Positions 1 to 6,712 of a DNA stretch of 28,301 bases are shown here, in pieces; position 1 is the first letter of the stretch; every line of letters begins with the position of its first letter. Both the position numbers and the translations under genes were made by a program. Source of the DNA: Actinomycetes bacterium (lineage in GTDB: Bacteria; Actinomycetota; Actinomycetes; Mycobacteriales; Mycobacteriaceae); contig JAEWRC010000061.1 in NCBI GenBank assembly GCA_023460175.1, positions 1-28,301 on the forward strand, read 5' to 3'. The notes under the pieces are model-generated. The model was not told the DNA's origin. It saw nothing but the letters and a program-made list of their open reading frames with translations, and made no database searches.

Positions 1-441
1 GCCGCGCGCTGCGTCGCCCGCTGGGATGATGCCCGCGCGGACAAGGGATTACGACGCTGGGGCGCGGTGGCCCGCTCGGCCGCCCGGCAGTCCCGCCGCG
101 CCCACCTCCCGGCGGTGGCCGGGCCGCTGCGCACCGCCGACGTGGTCGCGCGGGCGGCGGGTTGCGATGTGGTGCTGGCGCTGCACGAGGCGGCGGACAC
201 CGCGCTGACCGAGCTCACCGAACTTCCGTTGGCGCAGGCGGATTCGATCATGCTGGTCGTCGGTCCCGAGGGCGGCATCACCGACGCCGAGATCGCCGAC
301 CTGACCGGTGCCGGGGCGCACGCGGTGCGGTTGGGCCCGACGGTGTTGCGCACGTCGACGGCGGCCGCGGTCGCGCTCGGCGCGCTCGGCGTACTGACCC
401 CGCGCTGGGGTTACCCCGCGTCCTCGGCCTCGTCCGGGTAG
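1..441 (+). CDS. rsmE: 16S rRNA (uracil1498-N3)-methyltransferase RsmE, C-terminal part
   Basis: The reading frame is open from base 1 and stops at 439-441, leaving 146 residues; the N-terminal RNA-binding barrel lies outside the window. RsmE methylates N3 of U1498 in 16S rRNA using S-adenosylmethionine. The visible part is the SPOUT-type knotted methyltransferase domain. It contains the cofactor-loop signature VVGPEGGITDAE at about residues 88-99 and the second knot motif LGPTVLRTSTAA near residues 115-126, both hallmarks of the family. The last about 31 bases overlap convergently with the 3' end of the GGDEF-type gene on the other strand. Identification is firm; only the start is missing. 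Confidence 0.93.
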   Translation, partial: AARCVARWDDARADKGLRRWGAVARSAARQSRRAHLPAVAGPLRTADVVARAAGCDVVLALHEAADTALTELTELPLAQADSIMLVVGPEGGITDAEIADLTGAGAHAVRLGPTVLRTSTAAAVALGALGVLTPRWGYPASSASSG

Positions 442-1529
442 CCGTCGAGGCAGGCCGGGCGCTCGCAGACGGTGTACTGGGCCCGGTTGCCGCCGGCCCG
501 GCGCGCGTCGTACATCGCCTTGGTGCCCAACGCGGTCAGCTCGTCGAGCAGTTCATACGGCGGGCAGGCCGCCAGCCCGGTCATCGGGGTGCACACCACG
601 CCGATGCTGCTGGTCAGCCGCAGCGGCGTGCTCCGGATGGCGCTGCGGATCCGCTCCACCAGGGCGCTGGCATCCGGGGCGGCGAAGCTGTCGGCCACCA
701 GGAATTCGCTGTCGGTGATGTGGGCGACGACGGCGTCGCGGCGGGTGGTCTCGCGCATCGCCCGCCCCGCGGCGATGCGCGCCGAGGTGGCGTACGCGGG
801 CGCAAGCAATCCGAAGTTGTCCAGGCTGACCACCACGATCACCAGGTGGCGGTCGTCGACCCGGCTGCGGGAGGCGATGAACGTCCCGGCGGCCTCGTAG
901 AACGCCGACCGGTTCAGCAGACCCGTCACCGGCTCGAGGTCGCCGCCGATCGTGGCCTCGCCGAGCATCTGCACGAAGGCCTGGCAACCCACCGTCGCCG
1001 ACAGGATGATCACCAGCACCGCGGCGATCATCCCGGCGCCCCAGATCGGATCCCCGGCCTGGGTCAGCCGGACGAACGGGATGGCGCCGACCACCAACGT
1101 CGCCAACAGCATGCCGAACACGTGCCGCGCGCTGTGGAAGAACACCAGGTAGCCGCCGATCCCGGCGAACGCACAGGTGGCGAAGATGCCGCTGACCGGG
1201 TTGGACTGGACCAGCGCGACCGCGGTCACCGCGATCGACGCGAGCGTGACGAACAGCAGCGACTGTCGCCGGCTGGGCCAGTGGGCGCGGCGCCACCACA
1301 GCGCCAGCCCGATGGCGACCAGCGCCGCCGCGATCGAGATGCTCACGTTGACCGGGCCGTGCGGCCCCGCGGGGGAGAAGATCATGAAGAGCGGCAGGAT
1401 GGACAGGCTGCCGACCAGCGTGGACACCACCCGGGTGGCGGCCGCCTCGGCCCCGCGGGCGGCCAGCAGCGCCGTGATCCAGTAGTAGTGGTCGGGTTGC
1501 CGTCCCCAGGCACGCAGTGTCCGAATCAT
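411..1529 (-). CDS. Membrane protein with degenerate GGDEF domain
   Basis: This 372-residue protein has about six hydrophobic helices (roughly residues 36-51, 62-78, 91-107, 112-131, 137-153 and 163-181), followed by a C-terminal GGDEF-like fold. The opening motif DLEPVTGLLNRSAF (residues 197-210) and a metal-ligand-type Asp in VVVSLDNFG (D237) are typical of diguanylate cyclases. The signature loop, however, reads ITDSEF at 271-276 instead of GG(D/E)EF, so GTP binding and c-di-GMP synthesis are probably lost. A sensory or c-di-GMP-independent role is therefore inferred. The ATG at 1529 is preceded by a GGAGGAG-type site about 12 nt away. A possible -10, TAGCCT, lies at 1602-1597 on the minus strand. 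It is divergent from phoH. Confidence 0.85.
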   Translation of the reverse strand: MIRTLRAWGRQPDHYYWITALLAARGAEAAATRVVSTLVGSLSILPLFMIFSPAGPHGPVNVSISIAAALVAIGLALWWRRAHWPSRRQSLLFVTLASIAVTAVALVQSNPVSGIFATCAFAGIGGYLVFFHSARHVFGMLLATLVVGAIPFVRLTQAGDPIWGAGMIAAVLVIILSATVGCQAFVQMLGEATIGGDLEPVTGLLNRSAFYEAAGTFIASRSRVDDRHLVIVVVSLDNFGLLAPAYATSARIAAGRAMRETTRRDAVVAHITDSEFLVADSFAAPDASALVERIRSAIRSTPLRLTSSIGVVCTPMTGLAACPPYELLDELTALGTKAMYDARRAGGNRAQYTVCERPACLDGYPDEAEDAG

Positions 1530-1624
1530 GACAATGCGCTGCTCCTCCGACCGTCGTCCGCACCGCAACCGGACGGACGTGCAACTAATCTCCCTCAGGC
1601 TACGCGGCCCAACTGCGGTAATCA

Positions 1625-1654
1625 TTGGGTTGCTCTGAATGACGGCGGTAGACT
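1625..1654 (+). promoter_or_regulatory. Putative SigA-type promoter of the phoH operon
   Basis: TTGGGT at 1625-1630 and TAGACT at 1649-1654 are separated by 18 bp and fit mycobacterial -35/-10 elements. Transcription would start near 1661, giving a leader of about 46 nt before the phoH GTG at 1707. This is a match by eye only. Confidence 0.5.
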
Positions 1655-1706
1655 CGGGGCACTGAGCAAACCGCCCCGAAGTGAGAAAGCAGGCAGAAAA
1701 GCCCAC

Positions 1707-2753
1707 GTGACGCCCCGCGATACCAACGCCGCACCCGCCGCCTCCGTACCCGCGGGTTCCTCGGTGAAAAGCAGCATCAATGTGCCGCCCGATCTGGTTG
1801 TGGGCCTGCTGGGCTCTGCCGACGAGAATCTCCGGGTGCTGGAACGCAGCCTGGACGCCGACCTGCACGTGCGCGGCAACGCCGTCACGCTGTCCGGGCT
1901 CCCCGCCGACGTGGCGCTGGCGGAGCGGGTGCTCACCGAGTTGCTCGCCATCGTCGGCAGCGGACAGACCCTGACCCCGGACGCCGTGCGGCACAGCGTG
2001 GCCATGGTCAACGGCGCCGAGGACGCGTCGCCGGCCGAGGTGCTCACCCTGGACGTCCTGTCGCGGCGCGGTCGGACCATCCGGCCCAAGACGCTCAACC
2101 AGAAGCGCTACGTCGACGCGATCGACGCCCACACCATCGTGTTCGGTATCGGCCCGGCCGGCACCGGCAAGACCTACCTGGCGATGGCCAAGGCGGTGCA
2201 CGCGCTGCAGACCAAACAGGTCAACCGGATCATCCTGACCCGGCCCGCGGTGGAGGCCGGGGAGCGGCTGGGATTTCTGCCCGGCACCCTGAGCGAGAAG
2301 ATCGACCCGTACCTGCGCCCGCTCTACGACGCGTTGCACGACATGATGGATCCCGAGGCGATCCCGAAGCTGATGAGCGCCGGGGTCATCGAGGTCGCGC
2401 CGCTGGCCTACATGCGCGGCCGGACCCTCAACGACGCGTTCATCATCCTCGACGAGGCGCAGAACACCACGCCCGAACAGATGAAGATGTTCCTGACCCG
2501 CCTGGGTTTCGGGGCCAAGATCGTCGTCACCGGTGACGTGACCCAGGTGGACCTGCCCGGCGGGGCCAAGTCCGGGCTGCGCGCCGCGGTCGAGATCCTC
2601 GACGGCATCGACGACATCCACGTCGCCGAACTCAGCAGCGCCGACGTCGTGCGGCACCGACTGGTCTCGGAGATCGTCGACGCCTACGAGAAGGCCGGTG
2701 CCCGGGCGGGCGACGCCCTGGGCAACCGCGTGACCCGTCGCGCGCGAAGGTGA
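1707..2753 (+). CDS. phoH: PhoH-like P-loop ATPase (PhoH1 type)
   Basis: The 348-residue protein has an N-terminal RNA-binding-like segment (about 25-100) and a C-terminal PhoH ATPase domain. Walker A is GPAGTGKT at 149-156 and Walker B is FIILDEAQN at 245-253. The motif TGDVTQVDLP is at 275-284, and a conserved Arg-containing segment SADVVRHRLV is at 311-320. PhoH proteins are cytoplasmic ATPases linked to RNA metabolism, and the coupling to ybeY and era supports such a role. No PIN-domain partner is present, so this is not the PhoAT-PhoH2 toxin-antitoxin arrangement. The GTG at 1707 was chosen because the family-like sequence begins there; a much longer upstream frame is only an antisense shadow of the GGDEF gene. 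The ribosome site is weak. Confidence 0.93.
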   Translation: MTPRDTNAAPAASVPAGSSVKSSINVPPDLVVGLLGSADENLRVLERSLDADLHVRGNAVTLSGLPADVALAERVLTELLAIVGSGQTLTPDAVRHSVAMVNGAEDASPAEVLTLDVLSRRGRTIRPKTLNQKRYVDAIDAHTIVFGIGPAGTGKTYLAMAKAVHALQTKQVNRIILTRPAVEAGERLGFLPGTLSEKIDPYLRPLYDALHDMMDPEAIPKLMSAGVIEVAPLAYMRGRTLNDAFIILDEAQNTTPEQMKMFLTRLGFGAKIVVTGDVTQVDLPGGAKSGLRAAVEILDGIDDIHVAELSSADVVRHRLVSEIVDAYEKAGARAGDALGNRVTRRARR

Positions 2754-2760
2754 GCCGGCC

Positions 2761-3315
2761 GTGAGCATCGAGGTGTCCAACGAGTCCGGGCTTGATGTCT
2801 CCGAGGAGGAGCTCATCAGCGTGGCCCGGTTCGTCATCGACAAGATGAACGTCAACCCGGCCGCGGAGCTGTCGATGGTGTTGCTCGACACCGCCGCCAT
2901 GGCCGATCTGCACATGCGCTGGATGGACCTGCCCGGTCCCACCGACGTGATGAGCTTCCCGATGGACGAGCTGGAACCGGGCGGGCGGCCCGACGCCAGC
3001 GAACCGGGTCCGTCGATGCTCGGCGACATCGTGCTGTGTCCGCAGTTCGCCGCCGAGCAGGCCAAGGCCGCCGGGCACGACGTGGAGCACGAGCTGGCGT
3101 TGCTGACCGTGCACGGCGTGCTGCATCTGCTGGGCTACGACCACGCCGAGGCCGACGAGGAGAAGGAAATGTTCGGGCTGCAGCGGCAGCTGCTCGAGGA
3201 CTGGTACCACGATCAGGCCCAGCTGTACCGGCGTAACCGACAGGCCGAGCGGGACAGCAGCCTGCTGGGCAAGTCGGAGTACTTCATGACGCCGGCCACC
3301 GACGATCAGCTGTGA
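2761..3315 (+). CDS. ybeY: Endoribonuclease YbeY (rRNA maturation factor)
   Basis: YbeY is a zinc-dependent single-strand endoribonuclease needed for 16S rRNA 3' maturation and ribosome quality control. The 184-residue protein carries the diagnostic zinc motif HGVLHLLGYDH at 118-128 (H118, H122, H128) and the family motif TDVMSFPMDE at 61-70. The C-terminus extends about 40 residues past the metal site, as in other actinobacterial members. It starts with GTG 7 bp after the phoH stop, and its stop overlaps the GTG of the next gene by 4 bp, so it is almost certainly co-transcribed and translationally coupled. Confidence 0.95.
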   Translation: MSIEVSNESGLDVSEEELISVARFVIDKMNVNPAAELSMVLLDTAAMADLHMRWMDLPGPTDVMSFPMDELEPGGRPDASEPGPSMLGDIVLCPQFAAEQAKAAGHDVEHELALLTVHGVLHLLGYDHAEADEEKEMFGLQRQLLEDWYHDQAQLYRRNRQAERDSSLLGKSEYFMTPATDDQL

Positions 3316-4613
3316 CCGAACTGGCGCCGTTGCTGGGCGCGATCGCGCTGGCGTGCCTCGGTGGGTTGTTCGCCGCCATCGACGCCGCCATCAGCACCGT
3401 GTCCATGGCGCGCATCGAGGAGATGGTGCGCGACGAGCGCCCCGGCGCGGTCCGGCTGGCCCGGGTGGTCAGCGAGCGGCCGCGTTTCATCAACCTGGTG
3501 GTGCTGCTGCGCATCGCGTGCGAGACGGCGGCCACGGTGTTGGTGGTCGAGTACTTGCGGGACCTGATGAGCGTCGGCTGGGCGCTGCTGATCGCGGCCG
3601 CGGTCATGGTGGTGGTCAGCTTCGTGCTGATCGGGGTCGGACCGCGCACCGTCGGCCGGCAGAACGCCTACTCGATCGCATTGGCCTCGGCCCTTCCGCT
3701 GCAAGGGATCTCGGTGCTGCTGGCCCCGATCAGCCGGCTGCTGATCCTGCTGGGCAACGCCTTGACCCCGGGCCGCGGCTTCCGCAACGGGCCGTTCGCC
3801 TCGGAGATCGAGTTGCGCGAGGTCGTCGACCTGGCGCAGCAGAGCGGTGTGGTGGCCGACGACGAGCGCCGGATGATCCAGTCGGTGTTCGAACTCGGGG
3901 ACACCCCGGCGCGCGAGGTGATGGTGCCGCGCACCGAGATGGTGTGGATCGAGTCGGACAAGAACGCCGGCCAGGCGACCTCGCTGGCGGTGCGCAGCGG
4001 ACACTCGCGGATCCCGGTGATCGGCGAGAACGTCGACGACGTCGTCGGCGTGGTGTATCTGAAAGACCTTGTCCAGCAGACGTATCATTCGGTCAACGGC
4101 GGCAGCGACACCCAGATCGCCGACGTGCTGCGCCCGGCGGTGTTCGTCCCGGATTCCAAGCGGCTCGACGAGTTGCTGCGCGAGATGCAGCGCGACCGCA
4201 ATCACATGGTGCTGCTGGTCGACGAGTACGGCGCCATCGCCGGGCTGGTGACCATCGAGGATGTGCTCGAGGAGATCGTCGGTGAGATCGCCGACGAGTA
4301 CGACGCCGACGAGATCGCGCCGATCGAGGAACTGGGCGATCGCTGTTACCGGGTGTCCACCCGGCTGGCCATCGAGAACCTCGGCGAGTTGTACGACGGC
4401 GTGGAGTTCGAGGACGATCTCGACGTGGACACCGTGGGCGGACTGCTCGGCCTGGAGTTGGGGCGCGTGCCGCTGCCCGGGGCCGAGGTGGTCTCGCACG
4501 GGCTGCGGTTGCGCGCCGAGGGCGGCAACGACCATCGCGGGCGGGTGCGCATCGGCACCGTCCTGGTCCGGCCCGTCGACCCTGAACCCGAGCCCGAGGA
4601 GGAGTCCCGGTGA
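3312..4613 (+). CDS. CNNM/CBS-domain membrane protein (CorC/HlyC family, Rv2366c-like)
   Basis: The 433-residue integral membrane protein has an N-terminal CNNM domain with hydrophobic segments near residues 5-30, 60-80, 90-110 and 125-148. A CBS-domain pair follows (about 200-330) with motifs VMVPRTEM (203-210), SRIPVI and HMVLLVDEYG. A CorC/HlyC-associated domain covers about 340-425. Members are implicated in Mg2+/Co2+ efflux or Mg homeostasis; older haemolysin labels rest on weak evidence. The tail is acidic and proline-rich (PEPEPEEES). GTG at 3312 overlaps the ybeY stop by 4 bp, and the stop overlaps the era GTG by 4 bp. From memory, M. tuberculosis has a small gene (Rv2365c) between this gene and era; there is no room for one here. 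Confidence 0.9.
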   Translation: MTELAPLLGAIALACLGGLFAAIDAAISTVSMARIEEMVRDERPGAVRLARVVSERPRFINLVVLLRIACETAATVLVVEYLRDLMSVGWALLIAAAVMVVVSFVLIGVGPRTVGRQNAYSIALASALPLQGISVLLAPISRLLILLGNALTPGRGFRNGPFASEIELREVVDLAQQSGVVADDERRMIQSVFELGDTPAREVMVPRTEMVWIESDKNAGQATSLAVRSGHSRIPVIGENVDDVVGVVYLKDLVQQTYHSVNGGSDTQIADVLRPAVFVPDSKRLDELLREMQRDRNHMVLLVDEYGAIAGLVTIEDVLEEIVGEIADEYDADEIAPIEELGDRCYRVSTRLAIENLGELYDGVEFEDDLDVDTVGGLLGLELGRVPLPGAEVVSHGLRLRAEGGNDHRGRVRIGTVLVRPVDPEPEPEEESR

Positions 4614-5533
4614 CGAATACTGAGGGCGAATTCCGTTCAGGCTTCGTGTGTTTGGTGGGCCGGCCCAATACCGGCAAGTCCACGCTGACCAATGCGCTGG
4701 TCGGCAGCAAGATCGCCATCACGTCGAACCGGCCGCAGACCACCCGGCACACCATCCGGGGCATCGTGCACCGGCCGGACTTCCAGATCGTCCTGGTGGA
4801 CACCCCGGGCCTGCACCGCCCGCGCACGCTGCTGGGGCAACGCCTCAATGACCTGGTGCGCGACACCTACAGCGAGGTCGACGTGATCGGGCTGTGCATC
4901 CCGGCCGACGAGGCGATCGGGCCGGGGGACCGCTGGATCTTCCAGCAGATCCGCGAGGTGGCGCCGCGCACCACGCTGATCGTCATCGTCACCAAGATCG
5001 ACAAGGTGCCCAAGGACCGGGTCGCGGCCCAATTGGTGGCCGTGGACCAGGAATTCGGCGAGCACGCGCGGGACATCGTGCCGGTCTCGGCGACTGCCGG
5101 CACCCAGGTCGACGCCCTGACCGACGTGCTGGTCAGCCATCTGCCGCCCGGGCCCGCGTTCTATCCCGACGGCGAGCTCACCGACGAGCCCGAGGAAGTC
5201 CTGATGGCCGAGCTGATCCGCGAGGCCGCCCTCGAAGGGGTGCGCGACGAGCTGCCGCACTCGCTGGCGGTGGTCATCGACGAGATCGAGGAGCGGCCCG
5301 ACCGCCCGGAAGACGATCCGCTGATCGACGTGCGCGCCCTGCTGTACGTCGAGCGCGACAGCCAGAAGGGCATCGTCATCGGCAAGGGCGGGGCCCGGCT
5401 GCGCGAGGTCGGCACCGCCGCACGCACCCAGATCGAGCGGCTGCTGGGCACCAAGGTCTATCTGGATCTGCGGGTGAAGGTCGCCAAGAACTGGCAGCGC
5501 GACCCCAAACAGCTTGGCCGACTGGGCTTCTGA
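4610..5533 (+). CDS. era: GTPase Era
   Basis: Era is an essential GTPase that binds the 3' end of 16S rRNA and assists 30S assembly. The 307-residue protein has G1 GRPNTGKS (17-24), an effector-loop TTR motif (44-46), G3 DTPG (64-67), G4 as TKID (128-131, in place of the usual NKxD) and G5 SAT near 160. The C-terminal KH domain includes GIVIGKGGARLREVG around 254-268. Length is normal. The GTG start overlaps the upstream CNNM gene by 4 bp. Co-expression with ybeY and phoH fits a ribosome-maturation operon. The gene ends 9 bp from a convergent CAP-domain gene, with no obvious terminator between. Confidence 0.97.
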   Translation: MTNTEGEFRSGFVCLVGRPNTGKSTLTNALVGSKIAITSNRPQTTRHTIRGIVHRPDFQIVLVDTPGLHRPRTLLGQRLNDLVRDTYSEVDVIGLCIPADEAIGPGDRWIFQQIREVAPRTTLIVIVTKIDKVPKDRVAAQLVAVDQEFGEHARDIVPVSATAGTQVDALTDVLVSHLPPGPAFYPDGELTDEPEEVLMAELIREAALEGVRDELPHSLAVVIDEIEERPDRPEDDPLIDVRALLYVERDSQKGIVIGKGGARLREVGTAARTQIERLLGTKVYLDLRVKVAKNWQRDPKQLGRLGF

Positions 5534-5542
5534 GCTGTCCGC

Positions 5543-6097
5543 CTACGGGTGATTCGGCGGCCGCTGGCCGAACTGTCGCGGCGGCGCCGGGACCGGGTTC
5601 GCGCCGTCGCCGGTGCCGTAGACCGCGACCACCACGCTGCGGTCGGGGACCAGGTTCTCCGACCAGACGCCGATGTCGACGTTGGCGCAGTCGTGCATGA
5701 TCGCGTGGTAGTCCGGCCGGTACCACCACTGGTTGAGGATCTCGACGCCGCTGATGGCCAGCGCCGGGTTGATCGCCACCGTTTCCGACACCGCGCCCTG
5801 GTAACCGGCCTTGCGGGCCCGGTCGGCCACGGTGGACCCGTCCGAGCCGATGTCGCCGTCGAGCGCGCGGTTGTGCAGCACGTCGTTGGTGTGCCACTGG
5901 GCGGCCAGGCGTAGCTTCGGATTGATCTTGATCTTGGTGTCGCAGCCGGCGCGCTCGTGCATGGTGTACACGTTGGCCACGACACCGTCGTTGAGTCGGC
6001 GGTTGTCGGCCCCGGCGATCGGCGCCGCCACCGACGCGAAGGCCATCGCCGTCACCACACCCAACGCGGACCCTGCCGCGACGCTGCGCATCCTCAT
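5543..6097 (-). CDS. Secreted CAP-domain (SCP-like) protein 1
   Basis: The 184-residue protein has a signal peptide (MRMRSV, hydrophobic core to about 27, Ala-rich cleavage region ending near AGADN at 28-32). A single CAP domain follows. The presumed CAP cavity residues are visible as H69 in AAQWHTNDVL, E105 in VSETVAI, E119 in GVEILNQW and H131 in RPDYHAIM; C52 and C137 could form a disulfide. CAP proteins are extracytoplasmic and may bind lipids or act on the envelope, but the biochemical role here is unknown. The C-terminus is Pro-rich. ATG 6097 was preferred over an upstream in-frame ATG at 6193 because it starts the signal peptide and follows a TAATCT -10; ATG 6091 is also possible. It is a paralogue of the adjacent gene. 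Confidence 0.88.
   Translation of the reverse strand: MRMRSVAAGSALGVVTAMAFASVAAPIAGADNRRLNDGVVANVYTMHERAGCDTKIKINPKLRLAAQWHTNDVLHNRALDGDIGSDGSTVADRARKAGYQGAVSETVAINPALAISGVEILNQWWYRPDYHAIMHDCANVDIGVWSENLVPDRSVVVAVYGTGDGANPVPAPPRQFGQRPPNHP
5813..5889 (-). repeat. 77-bp identical segment, copy 1 (in CAP gene 1)
   Basis: Bases 5813-5889 are identical to 6393-6469 in the neighbouring paralogue. The encoded stretch covers DVLHNRALDGDIGSDGST and the residues after it. Flanking parts of the two genes differ at many third positions, so this block stands out. Confidence 0.9.
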
Positions 6098-6105
6098 GCG
6101 CAGGG

Positions 6106-6111
6106 AGATTA
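6106..6111 (-). promoter_or_regulatory. Putative -10 element (TAATCT) of CAP gene 1
   Basis: TAATCT reads on the minus strand from 6111 to 6106 and fits TANNNT. The ATG is 9 nt downstream of the last T, predicting a leaderless or nearly leaderless transcript. Confidence 0.45.
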
Positions 6112-6146
6112 CGCGAGTGCCCAACCGGGCACAGCCGATTGGTCCC

Positions 6147-6695
6147 TCAGCCGAACTGCCGCGGCCCCACCGGGGCCGGGCCGGCGGCGTCACCGTGGCC
6201 GTACACGGCCACCAGCACGCTGCGGTCCAGGCTGTTCACCGACCACACCCCGATGTCGGTGTTGCCGCAGTCGGACATGGTCGCGTGGTAGTCGGGCCGG
6301 TAGAACCACTGGTTCATGATCTCGACGGCGTTGATGGCCAGCGCGGGGTTGATCGCGACGGTCTCGGCGACCTCACCCTCGTAGCCGGCCGCGCGGGCCC
6401 GGTCGGCCACGGTGGACCCGTCCGAGCCGATGTCGCCGTCGAGCGCGCGGTTGTGCAGCACGTCGTTGGCGTGCCACTCGGCGGCCAGTCGCAGCTTGGG
6501 GTTCACCCGCACCATGGGTTCGATGTCGTAGTCGTCGGCGCAGCCGTTCTTCATCATCATCGTGTGCACGTTGGCGACGATGCTGTTGTTGAGGCGCTTG
6601 TTGTCGGCCGCGGCGGTGGGGGCCGCCAGGACTGTGACCGCGCTCAGAGCTGTGACCGCAGACATGATCGCGGCGGTGCGTGTGGTCCGTCTCAT
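6147..6695 (-). CDS. Secreted CAP-domain (SCP-like) protein 2
   Basis: The 182-residue paralogue of the adjacent CAP protein has a signal peptide (MRRTTRTAAI, hydrophobic to about 29, then AAADN). The same CAP residues appear at H75 (AAEWHANDVL), E111 (VAETVAI), E125 (AVEIMNQW) and H137 (RPDYHATM), with paired C52 and C143. The mature regions align with few gaps; this copy has a longer segment after the first Cys. It lies 17 bp downstream of the amidase stop and upstream of CAP gene 1, all on the minus strand. It has its own TAAGAT -10 ending 8 nt before the ATG, so it can be transcribed independently. The exact function is unknown; an envelope or host/environment-facing role is inferred. Confidence 0.88.
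   Translation of the reverse strand: MRRTTRTAAIMSAVTALSAVTVLAAPTAAADNKRLNNSIVANVHTMMMKNGCADDYDIEPMVRVNPKLRLAAEWHANDVLHNRALDGDIGSDGSTVADRARAAGYEGEVAETVAINPALAINAVEIMNQWFYRPDYHATMSDCGNTDIGVWSVNSLDRSVLVAVYGHGDAAGPAPVGPRQFG
6393..6469 (-). repeat. 77-bp identical segment, copy 2 (in CAP gene 2)
   Basis: This is the second copy of the block at 5813-5889, in the same orientation and the same reading frame relative to the CAP fold. Confidence 0.9.
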
Positions 6696-6702
6696 CTGGC
6701 CG

Positions 6703-6708
6703 ATCTTA
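6703..6708 (-). promoter_or_regulatory. Putative -10 element (TAAGAT) of CAP gene 2
   Basis: TAAGAT reads on the minus strand from 6708 to 6703, with the ATG (6695) 8 nt beyond the final T. It sits between the amidase stop (6713) and the CAP gene. Confidence 0.45.
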
Positions 6709-6712
6709 GAGG

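Noticed and set aside
162..1706. Long plus-strand frame upstream of and joined to phoH
   Set aside because: It is antisense to the GGDEF gene, is full of Arg/Gly/His/Asp low-complexity residues, and phoH homology begins only near 1707.
1530..3065. Long minus-strand frame extending the GGDEF gene through phoH and ybeY
   Set aside because: It is a GC-driven shadow of the phoH/ybeY codons; no domain is recognisable and the membrane protein starts cleanly at 1529.
3284..4535. Minus-strand frames opposite the CNNM gene
   Set aside because: They overlap a confident CBS-domain gene entirely and look like low-complexity shadows.
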